From positions 1 to 27,812 of the forward strand of contig CAMLIA010000030.1 in assembly GCA_946479905.1 (NCBI GenBank): a stretch of DNA of 27,812 nucleotides, written 5' to 3'. The DNA comes from an uncultured Frankiales bacterium (GTDB lineage: Bacteria > Actinomycetota > Actinomycetes > Mycobacteriales > SCTD01). Each line of letters opens with the position of its first letter. Position 1 is the first letter of the stretch. Both the position numbers and the translations under genes were made by a program. This document shows positions 8,129-16,065 of the stretch, piece by piece. Below the pieces are notes generated by a model. The model worked only from the letters and a program-made list of their open reading frames with translations. It was not told where the DNA came from and searched no databases.

Positions 8129-9388
8129 TCAGGTCGGTACGGAGATCTCACCATGGACGGCCCGGGCCGCGATGTCGGACCGGGTGAAGCCGCCGCGCAT
8201 CGCGACCCGCGCGACCGCTGCGTACGCCTTGTCGCGGGCGTCCTGCAGCGACAGGCCCACGGAGGTCACCGACAGCACCCGCCCGCCCGCGCTGACGAGG
8301 GTGTCGCCGTCGAGTCGGGTCCCTGCGTGCAGCACCTGGACGTGGTCCGGCAGCTCGCCGATCTCGATCGGGTCGCCGGAGACCGGCGAACCGGGGTAGC
8401 CCTCGGCCGCGACGACGACGGTGACGCTCGCGCCGTCCCGCCACCGCAGCTCCGTCCCCGCCAGCGTGCCGGTGGCGGCCTTGAGGAGCACCTCGCCGAG
8501 CGGGCTGTCCAGCAGGGCGAGCACCGACTGCGTCTCCGGGTCGCCGAACCGGCAGTTGAACTCCACCACCTGCGGGCCGTCCGACGTCATCGCGAGGCCC
8601 GCGTAGAGCAGCCCGACGAACGGGGTCCCGCGGTGGGCGAGCTCGTCCACGACCGGCTGCAGGACCAGGTCCAGGACCTGGTCGACGGTGCCGCCCGGCA
8701 GCCAGGGCAGCGGGGCGTAGGCACCCATCCCACCGGTGTTGGGTCCCGTCTCGCCGTCGCCGACGCGCTTGTGGTCCTGCGCGGGCAGCATCGGCAGCAC
8801 CGTCGTGCCGTCGGTGATGGCGAACAGCGACACCTCCGGCCCGTCGAGGTAGTCCTCCACGACCACCCGCGAACCGGCCGTCGCGAGGACGTCGCGGGCG
8901 AAGTTCTCCGCGGCGAGCACGTCGTCGGTCACGAGGACGCCCTTGCCGGCGGCCAGGCCGTCGGCCTTCACGACGTACGGCGGGGTGCGGGTCGACAGCG
9001 CGCTGACCGCCGCGTCGGCCGACTCGCAGGTGTCGGAGGCGGCCGTCGGGACGCCGGCGGCAGCCATCACGTCCTTGGCGAAGGACTTGGACCCCTCGAT
9101 CTGCGCCGCTGCGGCGGACGGCCCGAAGACGGGGATGCCCTTGTCACGCACGGCATCGGCGACGCCGGCGACGAGCGGCGCCTCGGGCCCGACGACGACG
9201 AGGTCGAAGCCCTGGGCGAGGTCGGCCACGGCGGCCGGGTCCAAGGGATCGACCGGCAGCTGCTCGGCGATCTGCGCCGTGCCGGGGTTGCCCGGCGCCA
9301 CAGCCACCGAGGTGACTGCCGGGTCGCGGGCGAGCGCGAGGGCGAGGGCGTGCTCACGTGCTCCGGAGCCGACGACGAGGACCTTCAC
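8129..9388 (-). CDS. purD: Phosphoribosylamine-glycine ligase (GAR synthetase)
   Basis: This 419-residue ATP-grasp ligase makes GAR from phosphoribosylamine, glycine and ATP. Readable motifs: N-terminal VLVVGSGAREHAL, FGPSAAAAQIEGSK, PYVVKADGLAAGKGV (ATP-grasp), QDHKRVGDGETGPNTGGMGAY, and VVEFNCRFGDPETQ, the metal-binding segment. The start is GTG at 9386-9388; upstream in-frame codons give no conserved sequence. TAGCGT ends 7 nt before the GTG, pointing to a leaderless transcript. It heads the run purD-purE-purB-membrane protein-purC, with a 10-nt gap to purE. The divergent 2H phosphoesterase starts only 37 bp away. Confidence 0.98.
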   Translation of the reverse strand: MKVLVVGSGAREHALALALARDPAVTSVAVAPGNPGTAQIAEQLPVDPLDPAAVADLAQGFDLVVVGPEAPLVAGVADAVRDKGIPVFGPSAAAAQIEGSKSFAKDVMAAAGVPTAASDTCESADAAVSALSTRTPPYVVKADGLAAGKGVLVTDDVLAAENFARDVLATAGSRVVVEDYLDGPEVSLFAITDGTTVLPMLPAQDHKRVGDGETGPNTGGMGAYAPLPWLPGGTVDQVLDLVLQPVVDELAHRGTPFVGLLYAGLAMTSDGPQVVEFNCRFGDPETQSVLALLDSPLGEVLLKAATGTLAGTELRWRDGASVTVVVAAEGYPGSPVSGDPIEIGELPDHVQVLHAGTRLDGDTLVSAGGRVLSVTSVGLSLQDARDKAYAAVARVAMRGGFTRSDIAARAVHGEISVPT

Positions 9389-9395
9389 AGCGGTC

Positions 9396-9401
9396 ACGCT
9401 A
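9396..9401 (-). promoter_or_regulatory. Putative leaderless -10 (TAGCGT) for purD
   Basis: On the minus strand TAGCGT is followed by 7 nt and the purD GTG. The same hexamer and spacing occur before dedA at 20072. Confidence 0.6.
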
Positions 9402-9425
9402 CCGAGGGGGCATGATCTTCGTTTC

Positions 9426-9935
9426 GTGGAGACAGCCATCCTGCTCGAGGTGCCCGAGGCCGAGCCGCTGGTCGGCGACCTGCGACGCGAGGGCGACGTG
9501 TCCGCCGCCCTCGGCGTACCGGCGCACGTGACCCTGCTCTACCCGTTCGTCGAGGAGCCGGATCCCGGCATCGTCGAGGAGCTCCGCTTCTTCTTCGCCA
9601 GGGTCGACGCGTTCCCGCTGGTGTTCTCGTCGGTGGGGGAGTTCCCCGAGGTCGTCTACCTGGCACCTGACCAGGCGGGCGAGCTGTCGGGGCTCATCGA
9701 CGCGCTGGTCCGCCGCTGGCCGGACTGCCCGCCGTACGGCGGCGTCTTCGACGAGGTCGTCCCGCACCTCACGGTCGTGGACACACCGGACCCGGCGCTG
9801 CGGGCGCGGGCCCGCTCCCACGTCGAAGCCGGCCTGCCGATCCGCTCGACGGCGTCCGAGGCGTCGTTGTGGGTGCACGAGGAGGGGGAGCGCTGGGCGT
9901 GCCTGGCCCGCTTCCCGCTCGCCCCGCACGAGTAG
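9426..9935 (+). CDS. 2H phosphoesterase (2'-5' RNA ligase/LigT-like)
   Basis: This 169-residue protein has the two His-x-Thr motifs that define the 2H phosphoesterase superfamily: HVTL at 34-37 (in VPAHVTLLYPF) and HLTV at 114-117 (in VVPHLTVV). Related enzymes hydrolyse cyclic phosphodiesters of RNA or nucleotides; the substrate here is unknown. GTG at 9426 is chosen because the ETAILLEVPEAEPLV strand begins right there; upstream codons are antisense to purD. It is divergent from purD with a 37-bp gap. A long inverted repeat begins 12 bp after its stop. Confidence 0.82.
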   Translation: METAILLEVPEAEPLVGDLRREGDVSAALGVPAHVTLLYPFVEEPDPGIVEELRFFFARVDAFPLVFSSVGEFPEVVYLAPDQAGELSGLIDALVRRWPDCPPYGGVFDEVVPHLTVVDTPDPALRARARSHVEAGLPIRSTASEASLWVHEEGERWACLARFPLAPHE

Positions 9936-9947
9936 GCGACAAGTCCT

Positions 9948-10046
9948 CGACGCAACTGCAACGACCAAGGGCGAGATCTGCCGGTGCCGAGCGCAGCACC
10001 CGGCTGCCAAGAGGGCTGGGCGGATCTGGTGGTTGCAGTTGCGTCG
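9948..10046. repeat. Long structured inverted repeat (about 99 bp)
   Basis: Left arm CGACGCAACTGCAACGACCA (9948-9967) and right arm 10027-10046 are inverted copies matching at 19 of 20 positions. Inside, GATCTGCC (9975-9982) pairs with GGCGGATC (10019-10026) with one G-T wobble. A further CCGGTGC/GCACCCGG hairpin sits in the centre. There is no T-tract on either side, so it is not a simple intrinsic terminator. The 187-bp gap between the 2H gene and lysE holds this element and nothing else I can identify. Confidence 0.85.
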
Positions 10047-10122
10047 GCGCAGCGGGCCGTCCACGTGTGGCAGTCCAGCAATCCCCGTGACAGCCGGGCG
10101 GGCGACGCCGCACCCTGAGGGC

Positions 10123-10728
10123 ATGCACAGCGCGCTGGTCGGGGCGGGGCTCGGTTTCCTCGTCGCCCTGCAGCTCGGGCCGATGTCGCTGTTCCTCGTG
10201 CGCTCCACGCTCCGGGCCGGTCTCCTCACCGGCCTGGGCGTGGGCGCCGGCATCGCGGTCGTGGACGCTCTCTACGCGGCCGCCGGGGCGGCCGGCGCGG
10301 CCCCGCTGCTGCTCGTCGACCCGGTGCGGCTCGTGCTGGGGGTCGTCGGGGCCGGGGTCATCGGGTGGCTGGGGCTCCGGACGCTGTGGGCGGCCTGGCA
10401 CGTCCGGGCCGGCCTCGACGGGGACGCCGCGGCGACCCCCTGGACCGCGTTCCGCACCTCGCTGGGCGCCACCGCCAGCAACCCCGCGACCATCGTCAGC
10501 TGGGCCGCCATCTTCTCCGCGGCCTCACCGGGCGAGCAGCCGGTGCCGCTCGTCCTCGGCGTGGGTGTGGGTTCCCTCGCCTGGGTCACCACGCTCGCCA
10601 CGGTCACCGCCGTCGTACGACGCAGCATCGGGGTGCGCTCGATCCGGGTCGCCGACGGGATCGCCGGCCTGGGGCTGCTCGGCTTCGGCGGCGTGCTCGG
10701 CTGGCGCACCCTCTCCGACGCTAGATGA
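10123..10728 (+). CDS. LysE-family transporter
   Basis: This 201-residue, very hydrophobic protein matches the LysE/RhtB amino-acid exporter superfamily. The N-terminal [45 protein letters not shown] corresponds to the conserved GPxxxLV...G...G...G..D segment of the first two or three helices. A mid-protein [19 protein letters not shown] matches the NP-containing helix, and about six helices can be drawn in all. The ATG at 10123 has GAGG just upstream. Substrate is unknown; amino-acid efflux is the family norm. Its 3' end overlaps convergent purA by 8 bp. Confidence 0.87.
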   Translation: MHSALVGAGLGFLVALQLGPMSLFLVRSTLRAGLLTGLGVGAGIAVVDALYAAAGAAGAAPLLLVDPVRLVLGVVGAGVIGWLGLRTLWAAWHVRAGLDGDAAATPWTAFRTSLGATASNPATIVSWAAIFSAASPGEQPVPLVLGVGVGSLAWVTTLATVTAVVRRSIGVRSIRVADGIAGLGLLGFGGVLGWRTLSDAR

Positions 10729-12004
10729 GGGGGCGGAGCTCCAGGGTCTGCTCGCGGTCCGGACCGACGCCGACGCTCGAGAACGGCGCCCCGCTCATCT
10801 CCTCCAGGGCCCGGATGTAGAGCTGGGCGTTCTTCGGCAGGTCCTCGAAGGTGCGGGCGGCCGAGATGTCCTCGGTCCAGCCGTCGAAGTGCTCGTAGAC
10901 CGGCGTGGCGTGGTGGAAGGCGGTCTGGGTCATCGGCATCTCGTCGTACCGGACCCCGTCGACCTCGTAGGCGACGCAGACCGGGATCTTCTCCCAGCCG
11001 GTGAGCACGTCGAGCTTGGTGAGGACGAAGTCGGTCACGCCGTTGACGCGTGCCGCGTAGCGGGCGATGACGGCGTCGTACCAGCCGCAGCGGCGCGGCC
11101 GGCCGGTGGTCGTGCCGTACTCACCGCCGTCGGCGCGCAGCTTCTCCCCGGCCGCGTCGAGCAGCTCGGTCGGGAACGGGCCTTCTCCGACCCGGGTCGT
11201 GTAGGCCTTGATGACCGCGATGACCTTGTCGATCCGGTTGGGCGCGATGCCGGAGCCGGTGCAGGCGCCACCGCTCGTGGCGTTGCTGGAGGTGACGAAG
11301 GGGTACGTCCCGTGGTCCACGTCGAGCAGCGTCGCCTGGCCGCCCTCGAGGAGCACCGTCTTGCCCTCGTCGAGAGCCGAGGTGAGCAGCAGGCCGGTGT
11401 CCGCGACCATCGGGCGCAGCCGGTCGACGTAGGACAGCAGGTCCTCGACGACGGCGTCCACGTCCGGCGCCTTGCGGTTGTAGACCTTCAGCAGCACCTG
11501 AGACTTGAGCTCGAGCGCGCCCTCGACCTTGGCGCGCAGGATCTTCTCGTCGAACAGGTCCTGCACACGGATGCCGACGCGGTTCATCTTGTCGGCGTAG
11601 GTCGGACCGATGCCCCGCCCGGTGGTCCCGATCTTGCGGGAGCCGAGGAAGCGCTCGGTCACCTTGTCGAGGACCCGGTTGTAGGACGGGATGACGTGCG
11701 CGTTCGCCGAGACGACCAGGCGCTCGCAGGAGGTGCCCCGCGCCTCGAGCCCGTCGATCTCGCCGAACAGCACGCTGAGGTCGATGACCACGCCGTTGGC
11801 GATCACCGGGACGCAGCCCGGGGAGAGGATGCCGCTGGGCAGCAGGTGCAGGGCGTAGGTCTCACCGCCGATGACGACGGTGTGGCCGGCGTTGTTGCCG
11901 CCGTTGAACTTCACGACGTAGTCGACCCGGCCCCCCAGCTGGTCGGTCGCCTTGCCCTTGCCCTCGTCCCCCCACTGGGCGCCGATGAGCACCAGTGCCG
12001 GCAT
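10721..12004 (-). CDS. purA: Adenylosuccinate synthetase
   Basis: This 427-residue enzyme makes adenylosuccinate from IMP, aspartate and GTP, committing IMP to [12 protein letters not shown] at 10-18 holds the catalytic Asp13 and the P-loop-like lysines; NNAGHTVV at 37-44 carries His41; [36 protein letters not shown] and the [15 protein letters not shown] region are also present. The ATG at 12002-12004 has GAGGAG five nt upstream; an in-frame GTG six bases earlier overlaps that ribosome site and is less likely. A nested palindrome lies 24-58 nt upstream of the start. Its 3' end overlaps lysE by 8 bp. Confidence 0.98.
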   Translation of the reverse strand: MPALVLIGAQWGDEGKGKATDQLGGRVDYVVKFNGGNNAGHTVVIGGETYALHLLPSGILSPGCVPVIANGVVIDLSVLFGEIDGLEARGTSCERLVVSANAHVIPSYNRVLDKVTERFLGSRKIGTTGRGIGPTYADKMNRVGIRVQDLFDEKILRAKVEGALELKSQVLLKVYNRKAPDVDAVVEDLLSYVDRLRPMVADTGLLLTSALDEGKTVLLEGGQATLLDVDHGTYPFVTSSNATSGGACTGSGIAPNRIDKVIAVIKAYTTRVGEGPFPTELLDAAGEKLRADGGEYGTTTGRPRRCGWYDAVIARYAARVNGVTDFVLTKLDVLTGWEKIPVCVAYEVDGVRYDEMPMTQTAFHHATPVYEHFDGWTEDISAARTFEDLPKNAQLYIRALEEMSGAPFSSVGVGPDREQTLELRPLI

Positions 12005-12027
12005 TGCCACTCCTCAGACATGGAGAA

Positions 12028-12062
12028 AGGCCTCCGCAAGTGCGGAAGGCCTCTTGCGGAGG
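12028..12062 (-). promoter_or_regulatory. Nested palindromes in the purA leader/promoter region
   Basis: Two mutually exclusive hairpins share bases. CCTCCGCAAG (12031-12040) is a perfect inverted copy of CTTGCGGAGG (12053-12062). AGGCCTCCGC (12028-12037) also pairs with GCGGAAGGCCT (12042-12052) with one bulged base and a 4-nt loop. On the purA strand the second hairpin is followed by TTCT. A candidate purA -10, TAGACT, lies at 12064-12069. It could be an operator or an attenuation-like leader. Confidence 0.6.
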
Positions 12063-12063
12063 A

Positions 12064-12069
12064 AGTCTA
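12064..12069 (-). promoter_or_regulatory. Candidate -10 (TAGACT) for purA
   Basis: TAGACT on the minus strand would place the transcript start near 12057, inside the palindrome, leaving a leader of about 54 nt with a good ribosome binding site. It faces the divergent -10 at 12074. Confidence 0.4.
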
Positions 12070-12073
12070 GCCG

Positions 12074-12079
12074 TAACGT
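12074..12079 (+). promoter_or_regulatory. Putative leaderless -10 (TAACGT) for the 12086 gene
   Basis: TAACGT ends 6 nt before the GTG at 12086, with no ribosome binding site between. It is 4 bp from the divergent purA -10 candidate. Confidence 0.55.
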
Positions 12080-12085
12080 GGACGT

Positions 12086-12502
12086 GTGGCGAAGATCCCG
12101 GGTCTGGACATGGTGACCAGCAGCGTCCTGTCGGTGCTCCAGGCGCAGACGGCCGCTCTGGCGGCACTGCCCGGCGCGGTCGCCGACCTGAGCGCTGCGG
12201 TGCACAACCTCTCGGAGGCCACCGCCGGGGCCAAGGAGACCGTCCAGACGATGAACCGGCTGGCCACCAAGATGGAGGGGCTCGTGGACGAGCTCACCCC
12301 GGGGCTGCACCGGGTCGCCGAGGTCCTCGACGACCCGGTGATGAGCACGCTGCCGGAGGCGATGACGCGCGTGCAGCGGGACCTGCTGCCGGTGCTGCGG
12401 ACCATCGCCGAGACCAACGAGCGGATCGCCTCGCTGGCGAGCATCCCCGGGGCGAGCACGCTGCTTGGCCTCGGGCGGCGGGTCAGCCCTCCAGTGAGCT
12501 GA
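12086..12502 (+). CDS. Small conserved-type coiled-coil protein, unknown function
   Basis: This 138-residue alpha-helical protein is rich in Ala, Leu, Thr and Glu with heptad-like spacing from about 15 to 115. It has no signal peptide, no membrane span and no catalytic motif that I recognise. It resembles short actinobacterial proteins with amphipathic helices, but I cannot name a family. The GTG at 12086 is preceded by TAACGT at leaderless distance. Coding is supported by strong GC3 and by its fit between purA (divergent) and the DUF3151 gene (convergent, 20-bp overlap). The name is left open. Confidence 0.7.
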   Translation: MAKIPGLDMVTSSVLSVLQAQTAALAALPGAVADLSAAVHNLSEATAGAKETVQTMNRLATKMEGLVDELTPGLHRVAEVLDDPVMSTLPEAMTRVQRDLLPVLRTIAETNERIASLASIPGASTLLGLGRRVSPPVS

Positions 12503-12902
12503 GCGCCGCCGGGTCGGAGTCGTCGAGGAACTGCCGGATGCGGTCGGCCTCGGCGGTCTCGCCGATGCTCCCGGCGGCCCGGCCCAGGGCGTAGAGCGAC
12601 CGCAGGAAGCCCTGGTTGGGGGCGTGGTCCCACGGCACCGGGCCGAAGCCCTTCCAGCCGTTGCGGCGGAGCGCGTCCAGGCCGCGGTGGTACCCGACCC
12701 GCGCGTAGGCGTAGGACTCGATCACCGCGCCCCGGTCGTAGGCGTCGAAGGCGAGCGCGGCCCAGGCCGCGCTGTGGGTCGGGAACCTCGCGGCCACCTC
12801 GGCCGGGTCCGTCCCGGCCTCCAGGAGGCCGCGGGGCTCCGGCTCGTCGGGCAGCAGGGTGGGAGGGGGTCCGCCGAGCAGGTCCTTGCCGGTGAGGCTC
12901 AT
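12483..12902 (-). CDS. DUF3151 family protein
   Basis: This 139-residue cytoplasmic protein is recognised as DUF3151 from N-terminal LLGGPPPTLLPDEP, the central WAALAFDAYDRGAVIESYAYARVGYHRGLDALRRNGWKG region and GPVPWDHAPNQGFLRSLYALGRAAGSIGETAEADR. The family is actinobacterial and of unknown function; the helical repeats recall TPR-like folds. The ATG at 12900-12902 overlaps the stop of the M6 protease as ATGA, so translation is probably coupled. The 3' end overlaps the convergent 12086 gene by 20 bp. A close tie to a secreted protease is odd for a cytoplasmic protein and may reflect shared transcription only. Confidence 0.9.
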   Translation of the reverse strand: MSLTGKDLLGGPPPTLLPDEPEPRGLLEAGTDPAEVAARFPTHSAAWAALAFDAYDRGAVIESYAYARVGYHRGLDALRRNGWKGFGPVPWDHAPNQGFLRSLYALGRAAGSIGETAEADRIRQFLDDSDPAALSSLEG

Positions 12903-15900
12903 GCCCCCATCCTGCCCCGGCGGGCGACCCAGGCCGAGCCGAGCAGCACGAGCAGGGCCAGCGCCGGGGCACCGAGTCCTCCGGTGGCCGCGAGCTGGCC
13001 GGTCCCCTTCGCCGGGTCGAGCGGCAGGCCGGGGCCGCCGATCGGCCGTGCCGCCTCGAGCGTGGACGTGTAGCCGTAGTTGAACGCCGCGCACCCGCCG
13101 GCGGTCGTGAAGGTGACGTCACCGACCAGGTCGAACTTCGACGCGGCGTTGTCCTCGTCGCCGGCGAGCGCGTCGACGTGCAGCTTCAGGCAGTCGTAGC
13201 CGAAGGTCCACGGGTCGCTGCCGGCGGTCTTGCTGGTCGAGGTCGACGGCTGCGTGTAGTTGTCCAGGTGCGGGTGCAGCCGGCTGTCGCTGTAGCTCGC
13301 CCGCTCCGCGGTGAAGCTCGCGTCGTTGAGGTCGGGGGTCTCGTCCTTCTGCACGGGCTTGGCGTCCACCGGGCTCTGCGCCGGCGGGTCGTCGGTGCCG
13401 GCGTTGCCGTACCCGTGCGCCTCGTCCGTGTAGTCGAGCAGGACGCCCGGCTGGAACGCGATCGGGTCGCGGTCGTTCTGACCGCGACCGTCGAAGTCGA
13501 AGCCGGAGCGGTCACGCATCTCCAGCAGGTACGCGTGCTCGGCCTCGGCCGGGGAGCCCGCGGTCAGCAGCTGGAAGCCCTGGGTGCACAGGCCGCCCGA
13601 CACCGACAGGTCCTCCTTGCAGCCGCCGGGGTAGACGACCGGGTCGGAGCCGGCGTCCGTGCCCTCGAAGTCGCTGCTGTACAGCACCTTCGGGGCTCCG
13701 TTGACGGTTGCCGTCACCTTGAGGTTGTCGATGATCCAGCCGAGCTTCGCGACGCCCGGGTCGGTGGAGTAGCTGAAGCGGATCGTGCCACCGTGGACGC
13801 CGGCGAGGCTGCTCACGTCGTAGCTGTCGTCGACGAAGACCGGGGCGTCGTAGTTGCCCTGGACCCGGTCGACCGCCGACGTCCCTGCCTTGTACGACGT
13901 GCTCGTGCCGGTCAGGCCATTGCCGTAGGTCTGCAGGCAGCCGCTCTGGTTGGGGTTCAGCACCGATGGCGTCGTGTAGTTGTTCGCGGAGGCCAGGGCC
14001 TTGTAGGTGTAGGCACCCTTCGCGTCCGGTGTGCCCGTCATGACGAAGCCGTAGTCGAAGTCCCACTCCATCGCCCAGAGGCTCTTGAACGACAGGTTGA
14101 CCTTCGTCCCGGCCGGCAGCTTCTCGAGGCCGGGGATCGCGAGGTCGAGGTTGTGGCCGCCGCGCGGGGCGCACCCGAAGCCGTTGCCCTGGCCGGAGTA
14201 CCAGACCTGCTTGCCGCCGTTGGCGGTGATGAGCTTCGGGTCCAGCAGCTGCCGACCGGGGAGCGCCGCGTAGTAGGCCTGCCCGTTGTGGATGCCGTAG
14301 TCGCCCTTCTTGGCCGACAGCGTGTAGGGCCTCCCCTTCGGCGTGACCCAGTGGATCGTGCCGGTGTCGCGCTTGGTGTCGTGCCACCCCTTCACCTTGG
14401 TGACGCCGCGCGGCAGCACGTCCGGGACGACCCAGCCGAGCTCCTTCTTGCCGATGACGTCCATGTCCTGCGACTTGTCGGTCGCCATGATCATCCAGTC
14501 GCCGTAGGTCTCGCGGCTGCCGGTCGAGTAGTAGTCCGGCAGGCCGAGCGAGTGCCCGTACTCGTGGGAGATGACCGAGGCGTAGTCGATCGCGGTCTCG
14601 GGGTTCACGTTGTACGGCCCGACGCGCACGAAGACCTTCAGCGCGCTGCCCATGTTCTTGGTGGTGTGCTTCTTGTACGACGTGTCGGTGTACCAGAGCG
14701 GGTGGCCCTCGTAGTCCTTGAGCTGGTCGTGCGAGATGTAGCCGGACAGGCCCGTGACCGGGTCGGTGTAGGTGCTCTCGAGCGTCGACGAGTGCGGCCA
14801 GACGTTGTCGTACCCGACGCCGTTGCACTTGGCGTTGTCGGTGTTGAGCTGGCTCTCGCCGTTGCCGCCGCAGCCCTCGAAGACGACCTCGAAGAAGTCC
14901 ACGACGCCGTCCTTGTCGGTGTCGTAGTCGCTGTAGTCGATGTCCGGGTCGGCGACGACCGCTGCGTCGTAGGCGAGCTTCGCGGTGGGGCCGCAGCCGG
15001 CATCGATGTTCTGCAGCGCACCGACGCCGCCGATCGCCCCGACGAGAGCGGAGCCGTTGGCGTCCGAGCCGTAGTAGCTGCGCTGCCCGGGCAGCTGGTA
15101 CCAGCCGTCCTTGATGCGGTCGGTGTAGGTCGGGAGCGGCTCGCCGCTCGTCGGGTCGACCAGCGTCGCACCGGTGCAGGTGTTGGTGGTCGTCGGGCCG
15201 AGCGTGGAGAAGTGCAGCGGCTCAGGGTCGGGGCTGTAGGCCTTGTTCTTCAGCGCGACCGACGGGATCGTCGCGTGCGGGAACAGCTGCCCGTAGGAGA
15301 TCTCCTGGTAGAGGTTGAACGTCGACGCCGGGTTGCTCCTGCCGTTGATGGTGCTGTCGAGCTTCGCCGAGGACCGGGTGTGCTGGAAGTCCGCGTAGTC
15401 GACGGGGACCACGGGGAAGGGCCGGTCCCCGTACCGCGCCGTCTCGTAGCCGCCGGCCGGCGGGATCACCTTCGGGCCGTGGCTCGCGAACGTCGCGCTG
15501 CTGCCGCCGCTGGTGACGGTGCCTCGGCTGGAGATGTTGCGCCACACCACCGTCGGCTCCTGCGCCGTGGTCTCCGCCGCGGCCTCCAGGATCAGCACCG
15601 CCCGGCTGCCCGAGTCGAGCGACGTCACCTTCCACGTCACCACGCCGCCGGTGAGGGTGACCGTGCCGATCGCTGACGAGGCGTGCCGCCAGTGCATGCC
15701 GACGGTCTCCGGAAGCCGGACGGTGAACGTGCGCAGGGCGCCGCTGACGTTGCGGACCAGGAACCGCGACGGGTAGGCCTCCCCCGGCTTCACCCAGCCG
15801 AGGTGGCTCACGAAGGAGTTCTCGACGGCGAGGCCGTCCACGGTGCCGGTGCTGGGCAGGGCGGCGGGCACGCCTGCGCCGGGCGCCTGCTGCAGGGCGC

Positions 15901-15988
15901 TCGCGGACGAGCCGGCGAGCAGGGCTGCCGAGGCGGTGACGACGGCGGCAGCGATCGCGACGCCGCGGAGGCGCCGGAGGGCGTTCAC
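12899..15988 (-). CDS. Secreted M6-family (immune inhibitor A-like) metalloprotease with LAXTG anchor
   Basis: This is a 1029-residue exported zinc protease. A signal peptide covers about 1-31 (RRLRG, hydrophobic core, ASA before LQQ). The zinc site is HEYGHSLGLPD at 475-485 with Glu476 as catalytic base. DTDKDGVVDFFE at 356-367 fits a perfect EF-hand calcium loop. A downstream beta-sandwich region (about 760-860) contains the SSDFEGTDAG type of immune inhibitor A segment. The C-terminus has LAATG (999-1003), a hydrophobic helix and RRGR, a class E sortase signal, so the enzyme is probably wall-anchored. The GTG start at 15986-15988 has CAGGAG eight nt upstream. It follows rpf by 77 nt and overlaps DUF3151 by 4 nt. 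Confidence 0.93.
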   Translation of the reverse strand: MNALRRLRGVAIAAAVVTASAALLAGSSASALQQAPGAGVPAALPSTGTVDGLAVENSFVSHLGWVKPGEAYPSRFLVRNVSGALRTFTVRLPETVGMHWRHASSAIGTVTLTGGVVTWKVTSLDSGSRAVLILEAAAETTAQEPTVVWRNISSRGTVTSGGSSATFASHGPKVIPPAGGYETARYGDRPFPVVPVDYADFQHTRSSAKLDSTINGRSNPASTFNLYQEISYGQLFPHATIPSVALKNKAYSPDPEPLHFSTLGPTTTNTCTGATLVDPTSGEPLPTYTDRIKDGWYQLPGQRSYYGSDANGSALVGAIGGVGALQNIDAGCGPTAKLAYDAAVVADPDIDYSDYDTDKDGVVDFFEVVFEGCGGNGESQLNTDNAKCNGVGYDNVWPHSSTLESTYTDPVTGLSGYISHDQLKDYEGHPLWYTDTSYKKHTTKNMGSALKVFVRVGPYNVNPETAIDYASVISHEYGHSLGLPDYYSTGSRETYGDWMIMATDKSQDMDVIGKKELGWVVPDVLPRGVTKVKGWHDTKRDTGTIHWVTPKGRPYTLSAKKGDYGIHNGQAYYAALPGRQLLDPKLITANGGKQVWYSGQGNGFGCAPRGGHNLDLAIPGLEKLPAGTKVNLSFKSLWAMEWDFDYGFVMTGTPDAKGAYTYKALASANNYTTPSVLNPNQSGCLQTYGNGLTGTSTSYKAGTSAVDRVQGNYDAPVFVDDSYDVSSLAGVHGGTIRFSYSTDPGVAKLGWIIDNLKVTATVNGAPKVLYSSDFEGTDAGSDPVVYPGGCKEDLSVSGGLCTQGFQLLTAGSPAEAEHAYLLEMRDRSGFDFDGRGQNDRDPIAFQPGVLLDYTDEAHGYGNAGTDDPPAQSPVDAKPVQKDETPDLNDASFTAERASYSDSRLHPHLDNYTQPSTSTSKTAGSDPWTFGYDCLKLHVDALAGDEDNAASKFDLVGDVTFTTAGGCAAFNYGYTSTLEAARPIGGPGLPLDPAKGTGQLAATGGLGAPALALLVLLGSAWVARRGRMGA

Positions 15989-16065
15989 GGGGATGTGCTC
16001 CTGGTGGGCTGGTTCGAGGGACTCAGCCAGGCTTTCGCCGCACCAGGGCGGATTCCTGCTCCAGG

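Noticed and set aside
13178..15676. An 832-residue plus-strand ORF opposite the M6 protease, and similar long ORFs opposite purL (416-2353), purD (8093-9415), purA (10565-12070) and the 18160 gene (18121-20040, minus).
   Set aside because: They are antisense shadows typical of high-GC DNA: composition is Arg/Ala/Val/Gly/Asp-rich without motifs, while the opposite strand encodes recognisable proteins.
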